From contig UEHQ01000009.1 in the NCBI GenBank assembly GCA_900489925.1, positions 188,598 through 252,597 of the forward strand: a DNA stretch of 64,000 nucleotides, written 5' to 3'. Below the pieces are notes generated by a model. The model ran no database searches and was not told the DNA's origin. It saw only the letters and a list, made by a program, of their open reading frames with translations. Position numbers and translations under genes: made by a program. Below are positions 54,900 to 64,000 of this stretch, one piece after another (position 1 is the first letter of the stretch; every line of letters begins with the position of its first letter). The DNA comes from Hyphomicrobiales bacterium (GTDB lineage Bacteria; Pseudomonadota; Alphaproteobacteria; Rhizobiales; Rhizobiaceae).

Positions 54900-56264
54900 T
54901 TAGGAGTGGTAAGCGGCTTCGCCGTGCGTTGCGAGGTCGAGACCTTCGCGTTCTGCCTCGACGGACACACGCAGACCGACGATGATGTCGACGACCTTGT
55001 AGAGGATCGCCGAGCCGACGCCGCACCATACGATGGTGGTGGCGATCGCCGTCAGCTGGGTCATGACCTGACCGCCCATGGTGACGCCTTCAGCATAGCC
55101 AACACCACCGAGCGACGCGCTGGCGAAGATGCCGGTCGCGATTGCGCCGAACATGCCGCCGATGCCGTGGACGCCGAAGACGTCAGCGGTATCGTCGTAG
55201 CCGAACTTGTTCTTCACGACAGAGACGAAGAAGTAGCAAAGCGGCGAGACGATCAGGCCCATGATGATGGCGCCCATTGGACCGACGATGCCGGCAGCAG
55301 GCGTGATCGCGACGAGACCGGCAACCATACCGGAAGCGCCGCCGAGCATCGAGGCCTTGCCACGAGTCAGCGTTTCAACGGCAGACCAGGAGACGACAGC
55401 AGCAGCGGTTGCGATGAAAGTGTTGACCGTTGCGAGCATCGCACCACCGGAAGCTTCAAGGTTGGAGCCGGCGTTGAAGCCGAACCAGCCGAACCAGAGC
55501 ATCGCAGCGCCGACCATCGTGAGCGTCATCGAATGCGGAGCCATCATGTCCTTGCCGAAGCCGGTACGCTTGCCGACCATGATCGCACCGATCAGACCGG
55601 CAACGCCGGCGTTGATGTGAACGACGGTACCGCCTGCGAAGTCCAGCGCGCCCATCTTGAAGAGCAGGCCGTTTGCGTCCCAGACCATGTGAGCGATCGG
55701 GAAGTAAACGAAAGTTGCCCACAGCGCGCAGAACAGCACGACAGCCGAGAACTTGATGCGTTCGGCGAAGGCGCCGACGATCAGGGCGGGCGTGATCGCT
55801 GCGAAGGTCATCTGGAACATCGCGAAGATGAACTCAGGAATGACAACGCCCTGCGAGAAGGTCGCAGCCGTCGAGTCCTTGGTTACGCCAGAGAGGAACA
55901 GCTTCGCCGTACCGCCCCAGTAGGCGCTATCGGAACCGCCGAAGGCAAAGGAGTAGCCGTAGATGACCCAGATGAGCATCATGACACTGGCGACCATCGT
56001 GCACTGCATCAGCACGGAGAGCATGTTCTTGGCGCGTACGAGACCGCCGTAGAACAGCGCGAGACCGGGCAGGATCATGAACAGCACGAGCAGTGTCGAG
56101 ATGAACATGAAGGCCGTGTCGCCCTTGTCAGGAACCGGTGCGGCAGCAGCCGCCGGAGCAGCCGCAGTGGCGGCATCCTGCGCGAAGGCAACGACCGGCG
56201 CCAGCAGCGCGGCAGACGCAGTGGCAAGGCGCGCCAGAGTGGGAGAAAACTTTGAAATTGACAT
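54900..56264 (-). CDS. amtB: Ammonium transporter AmtB
   Basis: 454 residues with eleven predicted membrane helices after a cleavable-looking N-terminal segment (LATASAALLAPVVAFAQDAA). Amt landmarks are FYGGLVRAKNMLSVLMQC, DFAGGTVVHINAGVAGLIGA (pore His) and WFGWFGFNAGSNLEASG. It conducts ammonium/ammonia inward and is blocked by GlnK. AAGGAG lies upstream of the ATG. glnK is 27 bp upstream, forming the conserved glnK-amtB operon. Confidence 0.96.
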   Translation of the reverse strand: MSISKFSPTLARLATASAALLAPVVAFAQDAATAAAPAAAAAPVPDKGDTAFMFISTLLVLFMILPGLALFYGGLVRAKNMLSVLMQCTMVASVMMLIWVIYGYSFAFGGSDSAYWGGTAKLFLSGVTKDSTAATFSQGVVIPEFIFAMFQMTFAAITPALIVGAFAERIKFSAVVLFCALWATFVYFPIAHMVWDANGLLFKMGALDFAGGTVVHINAGVAGLIGAIMVGKRTGFGKDMMAPHSMTLTMVGAAMLWFGWFGFNAGSNLEASGGAMLATVNTFIATAAAVVSWSAVETLTRGKASMLGGASGMVAGLVAITPAAGIVGPMGAIIMGLIVSPLCYFFVSVVKNKFGYDDTADVFGVHGIGGMFGAIATGIFASASLGGVGYAEGVTMGGQVMTQLTAIATTIVWCGVGSAILYKVVDIIVGLRVSVEAEREGLDLATHGEAAYHS

Positions 56265-56291
56265 AGAGAAAAGCTCCTTGCTCTACCGTTC

Positions 56292-56648
<357 letters not shown>

Positions 56649-56714
56649 TTATCCTCGGCGCGGAGCCGACTCTCCTTGCCGCTGACGTTAACGAGCAGCG
56701 ACCGGGGATATACA

Positions 56715-56730
56715 TTCAAGGGGCGTGCCA
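56715..56730 (-). promoter_or_regulatory. Sigma-54 promoter of glnK-amtB
   Basis: On the minus strand TGGCAC (56730-56725), 5 nt, TTGAA (56719-56715): a near-perfect -24/-12 element with GG and GC spaced as required. It lies about 85 bp upstream of the glnK ATG. RpoN/NtrC control of glnK-amtB is well known in related bacteria. Confidence 0.8.
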
Positions 56731-56791
56731 GATTCAAAATGGAAAATAAGTTATTGAAAAATAAAGATTATATTTGAAGGAACCAATAAAC

Positions 56792-56807
56792 AGGCAAATG
56801 ATTGCCT
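56792..56807. promoter_or_regulatory. Possible enhancer (NtrC-like) palindrome upstream of glnK
   Basis: AGGCAA-ATGA-TTGCCT, a perfect dyad about 70 bp upstream of the -24 element, where an activator site for sigma-54 is expected. It matches the NtrC consensus GCAC-N8-GTGC only loosely. Confidence 0.35.
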
Positions 56808-56852
56808 AATAATCGCTCAAAAAAAGCGCAAATGCACAAGACTGCATATTAT

Positions 56853-57737
56853 TTATTCATCTGCTCTTTTACGAATCAGGCCCTCCTGCGCCACGGACGC
56901 AATCAGGATACCGTTTCGCGTAAACAGACTACCTCGGGTCAAGCCTCGCGCGCCCGATGCAGAAGGGCTGTCCTGCGTATAGAGCATCCAGTCGTCCATC
57001 TTTGCCTGCCGGTGGAACCACATCGAGTGATCTAGGCTGGCAACCTGGATCGACTGATTGAAGATCGACGTTCCATGCGGATAGAGGGACGTATCCAGCA
57101 GCGTCATGTCGGAGAGGTAAGCGAGGATCGCGGTCTGATAATGCAGATCGTCGGGAACCGAACCTGTCGCACGGACCCAGACATGCTGGAAGGGATCGAG
57201 CTTCTTGTCCGAGACGTAGTGCGTGAGGGAAACGGGTCGGATCTCGATCGGACGCTCGCGCTCCCAATAGTTGCGGATGGCAGGCGGGGCGCCCGCAAGG
57301 AACTGCGAGCTGATTTGCCGCTCGTCCATCAGTTCCTCCGGCGACGGCACGTCCGGCATGCCGATCTGGTGATCGAAGCCTGGCTCCTCGATCTGGAACG
57401 AGGCAGAAAGGGCGAAGATCGCTTTTCCGTGCTGGATTGCTACGACGCGACGCGTGTTGAAACTCGCACCGTCGCGGATCCGTTCGGCCTGATAGATGAT
57501 CGGCACCGACGGGTCGCCCGGCCGCATGAAATAGGCGTGCAGCGAGTGCACGCGGCGCTCGCGATCCACGGTACGCTGCGCGGCCATCAGGGCCTGCGCG
57601 ATGACCTGCCCTCCAAACACTCTCTGCCAACCGACCTGAGGGCTTGTGCCGCGGAAGATATCGACCTCGATCGGCTCGAGATCGAGCGTAGCGATCAGGG
57701 TTTCCATGGCGGTCGGTTTTTCGATGTCGCGCGTCAT
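56853..57737 (-). CDS. tesB: Acyl-CoA thioesterase II
   Basis: 294 residues, a double hot-dog fold. Landmarks are VFGGQVIAQALMAAQRTV, HSLHAYFMRPGDPSVPIIYQ, ASLDHSMWFHR (catalytic Asp) and ASVAQEGLIR (catalytic Gln). It hydrolyses medium- and long-chain acyl-CoAs. ATG 57737 (MTRDIEKPTAMETL) fits the family; the frame runs upstream to 57803. It is divergent from the hydroxylase gene (86 bp). Confidence 0.94.
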   Translation of the reverse strand: MTRDIEKPTAMETLIATLDLEPIEVDIFRGTSPQVGWQRVFGGQVIAQALMAAQRTVDRERRVHSLHAYFMRPGDPSVPIIYQAERIRDGASFNTRRVVAIQHGKAIFALSASFQIEEPGFDHQIGMPDVPSPEELMDERQISSQFLAGAPPAIRNYWERERPIEIRPVSLTHYVSDKKLDPFQHVWVRATGSVPDDLHYQTAILAYLSDMTLLDTSLYPHGTSIFNQSIQVASLDHSMWFHRQAKMDDWMLYTQDSPSASGARGLTRGSLFTRNGILIASVAQEGLIRKRADE

Positions 57738-57823
57738 TTTGTACGGCTCCGGACGGTAGGAAGTGCAGCGGCGATGATCTATATAGATCAATACGATATT
57801 CACAAGGAATGGAACAAAACGCT

Positions 57824-59038
57824 ATGCGGGACATGCTGGTTGTTGGCGCGGGCTATGTTGGCCTTTCGGCTGCCGTCGCGGTCAAACAGGCAGCCCCCCA
57901 CCTCGACGTCATCGTCGTGGAGGCGGCGCCCGAAGCTGTCTGGCAGAAGGATATGCGGGCATCCGCCATCATCGCGGCGGCAACGAAGATGCTCGAGGTT
58001 TTCGGCATCTGGGACGAGATCGCACCATCGGCGCAGCCGATAAACCGCATGGTCGTCACTGATTCGAAAACATCCGATCCTGTCCGCCCCGTCTTCCTCA
58101 CATTCGATGGCGAAGTAGCGGAGGGCCAGCCCTTCGCGCACATGGTTCCCAATGTTGAGCTGGTCCGGGCGCTGCGCGGCTGCTGCGAACGCCTTGGCGT
58201 CGAAATTCGGCACAGCGTTGCCGCAACCGCCCTGAAGACCGAGGACACGCATGCCGAGGCGACGCTGTCCGACGGCAGCGTCATGGCGGCCCGCCTCGTG
58301 GTCGCCTGCGACGGCGTCCGCTCCCATCTTCGAGAACTGGCGGGAATCAAGACCGTCACCTGGGATTACGGTCAATCCGGAATCGTTGCGACCGTCGAGC
58401 ACGAACGTCCCCATAATGGCTGCGCCGAGGAGCACTTCCTACCCGCGGGGCCCTTCGCCATCCTTCCGCTCAAGGGAAATCGCTCCTCGCTGGTCTGGAC
58501 CGAGGCAACCCACGAAGCCGACCGACTGGTCAGATCCGACGAGCTTGTTTTCGAGGAAGAACTGGAGCGTCGCTTCGGCCACAAGCTCGGCGCGCTGAAG
58601 GTTATCGGCGAAAAACGCGCCTTCCCACTCGGGCTGACACTTGCGCGCGCATTCGTCGCCCCGCGCATTGCCCTCGCCGGCGATGCTGCGCATGGCATCC
58701 ACCCGATTTCGGGCCAGGGATTGAATCTCGGCTTCAAGGACGTTGCAGCACTTGCGGAGACCATCGTCGACGCCGACCGGCTCGGCCTGGATATCGGCTC
58801 GATAAACATTCTCGAGCGTTATCAGTCCTGGCGCCGTTTCGACACGTTCCGAATGGGCGTTACGACCGATGTGCTGAACAGGCTGTTTTCCAATGATCTG
58901 GCGCCGATCCGTATCGCTCGGGATTTCGGTCTAGGGATCGTCGATCGGCTGCCCGGCCTGAAGTCCTTCTTCATCGGTCAGGCGGCGGGCACCGCGGCCA
59001 ACGAGAACCCTCGCCTGCTCACCGGCCAGGCGATCTAG
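57824..59038 (+). CDS. FAD-dependent monooxygenase of the UbiH/UbiF/COQ6 family
   Basis: 404 residues. The FAD dinucleotide motif [15 protein letters not shown] is near the N-terminus, DG motif at [10 protein letters not shown], and GD motif at [20 protein letters not shown]. The last is diagnostic for ubiquinone-ring hydroxylases. It probably hydroxylates a polyprenyl-phenol intermediate; the position cannot be told from sequence. ATG 57824 is preferred over ATG 57809, which follows AAGGA with no spacing. Its stop shares CTAG with the convergent Trm112 gene. Confidence 0.88.
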   Translation: MRDMLVVGAGYVGLSAAVAVKQAAPHLDVIVVEAAPEAVWQKDMRASAIIAAATKMLEVFGIWDEIAPSAQPINRMVVTDSKTSDPVRPVFLTFDGEVAEGQPFAHMVPNVELVRALRGCCERLGVEIRHSVAATALKTEDTHAEATLSDGSVMAARLVVACDGVRSHLRELAGIKTVTWDYGQSGIVATVEHERPHNGCAEEHFLPAGPFAILPLKGNRSSLVWTEATHEADRLVRSDELVFEEELERRFGHKLGALKVIGEKRAFPLGLTLARAFVAPRIALAGDAAHGIHPISGQGLNLGFKDVAALAETIVDADRLGLDIGSINILERYQSWRRFDTFRMGVTTDVLNRLFSNDLAPIRIARDFGLGIVDRLPGLKSFFIGQAAGTAANENPRLLTGQAI

Positions 59039-59223
59039 TCGTCAAGCCGCCGCGCTTCGGAGACCAGCATGATCGGTATGCCGTCACGGATCGGGTAGGA
59101 GAGGCGCGCCTTCTCCGAGACGAGTTCGTTGTGCTCGCGGTCATAGGAAAGCCGGCCCTTCGTTAGGGGGCAAACCAGCAATTCGAGAAGCTTGGGGTCC
59201 ACGCGACTGAGTTTTTCGTCCAT
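59035..59223 (-). CDS. Trm112 family zinc-ribbon-like protein
   Basis: 62 residues: [20 protein letters not shown], then [20 protein letters not shown], the Trm112/YcaR pattern. Only one of the four zinc-binding cysteines is kept, as in YcaR. Eukaryotic and archaeal homologues activate methyltransferases; the bacterial role is unclear. It ends in the same CTAG as the hydroxylase gene and lies 9 bp after the LON-domain gene. Confidence 0.88.
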   Translation of the reverse strand: MDEKLSRVDPKLLELLVCPLTKGRLSYDREHNELVSEKARLSYPIRDGIPIMLVSEARRLDD

Positions 59224-59232
59224 GCCAACACT

Positions 59233-59904
59233 CTACTGCAGAACGGTATCCGAGTCTCCGAAAACGCGTGCGAGCACGATCTCGGTGATCGCGATCAGCG
59301 TTTCCGCGCGGGTTTTAAGATCAGGTGCTTCCAGCAGCGCCTGCTTCTCCGCCGGTCCGAAGGGTGACATCATCGCCAGGGAATTGACCAGCGTGAGATT
59401 GCTGGCGCGCTCCACACTCTCCCAGTCGGCCTCAAGCTTGTTGGCGTCGAGATAGGCCTTGAACGCAGCCAGCAACGCGCCACGGTCGACGGCATCTTCC
59501 TCGTCGCGTGCCGAGAGATCCGCGATGAACGGAGCAATACGGAAGGTACGATATGGCTGGTGCGTATCCTTCTGCTCCAGAAGCCTGAACCGGCAGACGC
59601 CCGTCAACGACACAATGTAGCGCCCGTCACCGGTTTCGGCGAAGGAAGTGATCCGTCCCAGGCACCCAACAGAGGCAAGATGGCCTTCACCGGGCTTCTC
59701 GTCAGCTTCACCGAGTGCCGGTTGCACCATTCCGATCAGCCGATTTCCTGCAATCGCCGCATCGAACATCGCGAGATAACGTGGCTCGAAGATGTTGAGG
59801 GGCAACTGGCCGGTCGGCAGGAGAAGCGCACCGCTCAAGGGAAAAACAGCGATCGAGTCCGGCAGATCACCAGGTTTGAGATATCGTGCATTCCCCACTT
59901 GCAT
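59233..59904 (-). CDS. LON peptidase substrate-binding domain protein
   Basis: 223 residues matching only the N-terminal (substrate-binding) domain of Lon: IAVFPLSGALLLPTGQLPLN, IFEPRYLAMFDAAIAGNRLI and VGCLGRITSFAETGDGRYIV. There is no AAA or protease domain. Free-standing members are common in alphaproteobacteria; their role is unknown. ATG 59904 (MQVGNARYLKPG) was chosen. It lies 100 bp after the thioredoxin gene. Confidence 0.88.
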   Translation of the reverse strand: MQVGNARYLKPGDLPDSIAVFPLSGALLLPTGQLPLNIFEPRYLAMFDAAIAGNRLIGMVQPALGEADEKPGEGHLASVGCLGRITSFAETGDGRYIVSLTGVCRFRLLEQKDTHQPYRTFRIAPFIADLSARDEEDAVDRGALLAAFKAYLDANKLEADWESVERASNLTLVNSLAMMSPFGPAEKQALLEAPDLKTRAETLIAITEIVLARVFGDSDTVLQ

Positions 59905-60004
59905 AGAGTCCAGTCCCGCGCCTCTGGCAGGGCGCAACACCTTGCGCCCGCACTAACGGGAATGTGGGGTACGCCTCCGAAAACGCAAGTCCCTTTGCCG
60001 AAAC

Positions 60005-60970
60005 TTAGGAGAAGAGCATCGCCGAAAGCTTGCGTCGCGCGGCTACCGTCGCGGGATCCTTGAAGCCCCAGACATCGAAGAACTGCAACAGCTGGCGGCG
60101 GGCGCCGTCATCGTCGAACGTGCGGTCCTTGCGCATGACGTAGAGCAGGTGGTCGGCGGCCTCGTCGCGCTTGCCTTCGACATTGCGGATCTTCGCAAGT
60201 TTTACCCGGGCTTCATGATCATCAGGGTTGCGCGCCAGTTCGTGCTCGAGCGCCACCGGATCACCAAGCTTGCGCGCCTCCTCGATCTGCTCAAGTTTCT
60301 TGAGAACAGCCAGGACGGACCCATCTTTCGCCATGTCTTCCGGCAGATCCGTCAGGGCCTCGCGGGCGCGCTCGTGCTGGTTTGCCGCGATCATGCACTC
60401 CGCCATGCCGGCAAGCGCCTTGCCGTTCTCCGGATCGGCCTGCATGACCGCGCCATAGAGCTGCGCAGCGCCATTGACGTCGCCTGAAGCCAGCAATTCG
60501 TCGGCTTCCTTCAGCACCGCTTCGATTTCGGCCGCCTGATCGGCACCCGCGGGGCCGGCAACGCGATCGATGAACTCACGAATCTGACTTTCCGGCACGG
60601 CACCCATGAAGCCATCGGCAGGACGCCCACCAACGAACGCAATCACGGCAGGGATCGACTGAATGCCGAGCTGGCCCGCGATCGACGGATGATCGTCAAT
60701 GTTCATCTTGACCAGCTTGACGCGGCCCTGGCTCTCGTTGACCACCTTTTCGATCACCGGCGTCAATTGCTTGCACGGCCCACACCAGGGAGCCCAGAAA
60801 TCGACCAGAACCGGCTGGTTGCGAGACTCTTCCAGAACGTCCTTCGCGAAAGTCGCGGTCGTTGTATCCTTGATATAACTCCCCGCCGCCTGCTCAGGTG
60901 CCGCGCCATAGCTTGCCGTTGCCGACATCTGGCCAAATGAATTGCTGTAAGGATTGTCGTTGCCGCTCAT
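60005..60970 (-). CDS. Thioredoxin-TPR co-chaperone (YbbN/CnoX-like)
   Basis: 321 residues. A thioredoxin domain with WAPWCGPCKQL (Cys63, Cys66) is followed from about residue 150 by TPR-type repeats (AAQLYGAVMQADPENGKALA; YVMRKDRTFDDDGARRQLLQ). This is the layout of E. coli YbbN/CnoX, a holdase that works with GroEL/DnaK and can protect cysteines. Unlike E. coli YbbN it keeps the full CGPC site, so it may be redox-active. GGGAG precedes the ATG. Confidence 0.92.
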   Translation of the reverse strand: MSGNDNPYSNSFGQMSATASYGAAPEQAAGSYIKDTTTATFAKDVLEESRNQPVLVDFWAPWCGPCKQLTPVIEKVVNESQGRVKLVKMNIDDHPSIAGQLGIQSIPAVIAFVGGRPADGFMGAVPESQIREFIDRVAGPAGADQAAEIEAVLKEADELLASGDVNGAAQLYGAVMQADPENGKALAGMAECMIAANQHERAREALTDLPEDMAKDGSVLAVLKKLEQIEEARKLGDPVALEHELARNPDDHEARVKLAKIRNVEGKRDEAADHLLYVMRKDRTFDDDGARRQLLQFFDVWGFKDPATVAARRKLSAMLFS

Positions 60971-61023
60971 TGGTATCTCCCGCCGCGCCGGTCAGCCGGC
61001 TTTTCTAGCGCTAAAATCGTATG

Positions 61024-61533
61024 TCAGGACGTCACTTTCAAGACAAGCGGCTTGTGCCCGGTCGCTTCCATGAAACGAACAAGATCCGCGCTCGCAATCG
61101 ACGTCGTCGCATCATTCGACAACGGATGACAATTGATGATCTCCTCCTTCATCAGGTCAGCGTCGAGAACGAAGGTCACGTTGGCGTCCGAATCATTGAT
61201 AGCACCGAAAGCAGTCACGGCACCCGGAATCACGCCGAGATACTCCATCAGCTTTTCCGGCTTACCGAACGACACCTTGCTCGCGGCGCCAATCAGCGTG
61301 TGAACCGTCTTCAGGTCGACCGAAGCATTTTCTTCGACAGTCAGAAGGAAAAACTGATCCTTCTTGTCTTTGACGAACAGGTTCTTGGTGTGCCCGCCCG
61401 GGATCTCGTCGCGCAGGGACACCGATTCGGCAACGGTGAAGACCGGCGCATGCGTTTTCGTGCTGTGCTTGATGTTCAACCCGTCGAGAAAGGCGAACAG
61501 GTCGTCGGCAGTTTTCGGTGTCTTGTCAGTCAT
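61024..61533 (-). CDS. Prolyl-tRNA editing protein (YbaK/ProX/PrdX-like)
   Basis: 169 residues with the YbaK/aa-tRNA deacylase domain: VFTVAESVSLRDEIPGGHTK, NLFVKDKKDQFFLLTVEENA and VTAFGAINDSDANVTFVLDA. Free-standing PrdX hydrolyses Ala-tRNAPro mischarged by ProRS. ATG 61533 (MTDKTPKTADDLF) is likely, with ATG 61545 an alternative. No strong ribosome binding site was seen. Confidence 0.9.
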   Translation of the reverse strand: MTDKTPKTADDLFAFLDGLNIKHSTKTHAPVFTVAESVSLRDEIPGGHTKNLFVKDKKDQFFLLTVEENASVDLKTVHTLIGAASKVSFGKPEKLMEYLGVIPGAVTAFGAINDSDANVTFVLDADLMKEEIINCHPLSNDATTSIASADLVRFMEATGHKPLVLKVTS

Positions 61534-61698
61534 CTGAGAATCCATCAGCACGCGGGAGGGGCGGAAACGCACCCTGATTACGTTTCCCATCCTTATTTTG
61601 CAATGTTCGCATTCGCCGCTTTGCCCTGCATTTGCGGCATTCCGACCGCCCGCGAAACCGCCCCGCAAATTTTTCTTCGATTTTCCGTCATTTCCCTG

Positions 61699-61727
61699 TT
61701 GCATTTGAAAATCGTTTGGGCGATATA
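61699..61727 (+). promoter_or_regulatory. Putative promoter of tRNA-Gly
   Basis: TTGCAT (61699-61704), 17 bp, GATATA (61722-61727), ending 63 bp upstream of the tRNA. Assigned by position and consensus. Confidence 0.4.
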
Positions 61728-61790
61728 GCGCCCGTCGCCGCAAGGTGGCGCCCACGGTCCTCACAACTACCCCGGACCGGTGCGGATTGA

Positions 61791-61865
61791 GCGGGTGTAG
61801 CTCAGGGGTAGAGCACAACCTTGCCAAGGTTGGGGTCGAGGGTTCAAATCCCTTCGCCCGCTCCA
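61791..61865 (+). tRNA. tRNA-Gly (anticodon GCC)
   Basis: 75 nt including encoded CCA. The acceptor stem GCGGGTG pairs with CGCCCGC (one G-T); the D arm is GCTC-AGGGGTA-GAGC; the anticodon arm CAACC-TTGCCAA-GGTTG gives GCC; the T arm is GAGGG-TTCAAAT-CCCTT. It decodes GGC and GGU. Confidence 0.97.
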
Positions 61866-61894
61866 GTTTTCCTAGATGATCACTGAAACTGACC

Positions 61895-61921
61895 TGACCG
61901 ACAGCGACACGCTGGCGGTCA
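61895..61921 (+). terminator. Probable terminator of tRNA-Gly
   Basis: TGACCG-A-CAGCG / CGCTG-G-CGGTCA: eleven pairs and one mismatch around an ACA loop, 29 bp after the tRNA. It is followed by TTGGCTATGTTTG, a weak T tract. Confidence 0.6.
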
Positions 61922-61983
61922 TTGGCTATGTTTGCTTTGGTGAAAATCGCTCAGCCGCCTCACAATCCGACTCAACGAAAAAA

Positions 61984-62009
61984 GCCGCGCGACAAATCTG
62001 CTGCGCGGC
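61984..62009 (-). terminator. Rho-independent terminator of the small gene at 62036-62221
   Basis: GCCGCGC / GCGCGGC, 7 bp with a 12-nt loop. On the minus strand it is followed by six T residues. Its position supports transcription of the short reading frame upstream. Confidence 0.8.
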
Positions 62010-62035
62010 GGCTCTCTGCTCTTATGATTGATTCG

Positions 62036-62221
62036 TCAGCGCGCCAGATCGCTTGACGCTTGCCAGCTGTTGGCGCTGTCGCTCTTGGCGGCGACACTGT
62101 CTGCTTCGCCATGCTCGCGACCAGCCTCACGGGCAGCGGCTTCCGCACGACGTTCGGCGATGTAAGGGGCAAGCATCCGCTCCAGATGACCAGCCGTCAT
62201 GTTTCCTGCAAAGCTTCTCAT
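62036..62221 (-). CDS. Small hypothetical protein
   Basis: 61 residues from ATG 62221 (MRSFAGNMTAGHLERMLAPY), with a charged, Ala/Glu/Arg-rich helix and a polar tail (ADSVAAKSDSANSWQASSDL). No family is recognised; no membrane segment or signal. Support comes from GGGA upstream of the ATG, a strong terminator 26 bp downstream and a palindrome just upstream. A start at 62257 would add 12 residues (MFTKCKQRSGIE) and put the palindrome inside the gene. Confidence 0.5.
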   Translation of the reverse strand: MRSFAGNMTAGHLERMLAPYIAERRAEAAAREAGREHGEADSVAAKSDSANSWQASSDLAR

Positions 62222-62237
62222 CTCAATCCCGCTACGC

Positions 62238-62256
62238 TGTTTACACTTCGTAAACA
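62238..62256. promoter_or_regulatory. Operator-like palindrome TGTTTAC-N5-GTAAACA
   Basis: Perfect 7-bp dyad with an ACTTC spacer, 17 bp upstream of ATG 62221 of the small gene and about 130 bp upstream of the thiC promoter. Likely a transcription-factor site or mRNA hairpin; I do not recognise the regulator. Confidence 0.4.
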
Positions 62257-62369
62257 TTTAGCGGCTCACCGGCGCGTCTGAAATACGCCGAACGATTTCT
62301 CACCAGCTTTTATTCAGACGCGACAATGACTTGGGCGCCCTGGCCCCTCCGCACAGCCGCGACTGTCGC

Positions 62370-62398
62370 TTGACAGCTTCACGGTTTGCCCTCTACCC
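62370..62398 (+). promoter_or_regulatory. Putative thiC promoter
   Basis: CTTGACA-type -35 (TTGACA 62370-62375), 17 bp, CTACCC at 62393-62398. The predicted start falls just before the TPP riboswitch. Confidence 0.5.
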
Positions 62399-62407
62399 TT
62401 TTCGCAT

Positions 62408-64000
<1,593 letters not shown>

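Noticed and set aside
54906..56255. A 449-codon frame opposite amtB, and similar long frames opposite leuC (45208-46686), ffh (34564-36078) and mtaB (28964-30460)
   Set aside because: Each mirrors a conserved gene frame, lacks family features and reads as low-complexity charged sequence. They are GC-bias shadows.

Overview
The window is a stretch of chromosome from an alphaproteobacterium, almost certainly a member of the Rhizobiaceae (Rhizobium/Neorhizobium/Agrobacterium/Sinorhizobium group). The genus cannot be fixed from the sequence alone. The evidence is the high GC content, the C-terminal Ala/Glu/Lys tails on S16 and L19, the DUF2794, UPF0314 and IalB-family genes, the gene order acnA | ccmABCDG ... 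ftsY-mtaB-dapF ... ffh-aroQ-rpsP-rimM-trmD ... rplS ... leuC, and a rhizobial-type palindromic repeat. Nearly everything is core or housekeeping DNA. I found no prophage, insertion sequence, CRISPR array, rRNA operon or obvious genomic island.

Layout. 1-9.1 kb: a truncated LysE-type exporter, a Bcr/CflA-type MFS exporter, argG, an SDR oxidoreductase, a second LysE-type exporter, a TrpXYZ-like ABC importer (ATPase, permease, binding protein) and rlmN. 9.3-19.6 kb: an IalB-family secreted protein, a lone ECF sigma factor, a YkvA protein, pterin dehydratase, a low-molecular-weight phosphatase, thpR, the tesA-like esterase divergent from a ybbA/ybbP-like ABC pair, a Bax-inhibitor-1 protein, a GNAT acetyltransferase, DUF2794 and DUF1223. 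19.8-27 kb: acnA divergent from the cytochrome c maturation operon ccmABCDG, with an Irr-box-like sequence between them, then UPF0314 and yciB. 27-31 kb: ftsY, mtaB and dapF, apparently one operon read on the minus strand. 31-39 kb: an unusual EF-G-like protein, an MBL-fold hydrolase, then ffh, aroQ, rpsP, rimM, trmD and a methyltransferase. 39-47 kb: an NCS1 permease, rplS, a PdxI-like reductase, an AHSA1-type SRPBCC protein, an amino-acid ABC binding protein plus permease without an ATPase, leuC and a SixA-like phosphatase. 47-55 kb: an aldo/keto reductase, an L,D-transpeptidase-fold protein, a response regulator with a cyclic-nucleotide-binding-domain protein, xth, a LolA-family protein and ftsK. 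55-64 kb: glnK-amtB behind a sigma-54 promoter, tesB, a UbiH-family hydroxylase, Trm112, a LON-domain protein, a YbbN-like thioredoxin, a prolyl-tRNA editing protein, tRNA-Gly(GCC), a small uncharacterised gene, a TPP riboswitch and the 5' part of thiC.

Functional themes are co-translational targeting (ftsY and ffh), translation (rpsP, rplS, rimM, trmD, rlmN, mtaB, the EF-G-like protein, tRNA-Gly), haem and Fe-S metabolism (acnA, ccm, leuC), nitrogen control (glnK-amtB) and cell division or DNA translocation (ftsK). The most unusual features are two inverted copies of a 42-bp palindromic element translated inside ftsY, an EF-G-like GTPase with a shortened effector region and no catalytic His, a candidate iron-responsive operator between acnA and ccmA, a long hairpin in the empty region around 18.8 kb, and a structured, terminator-ended leader before ffh.
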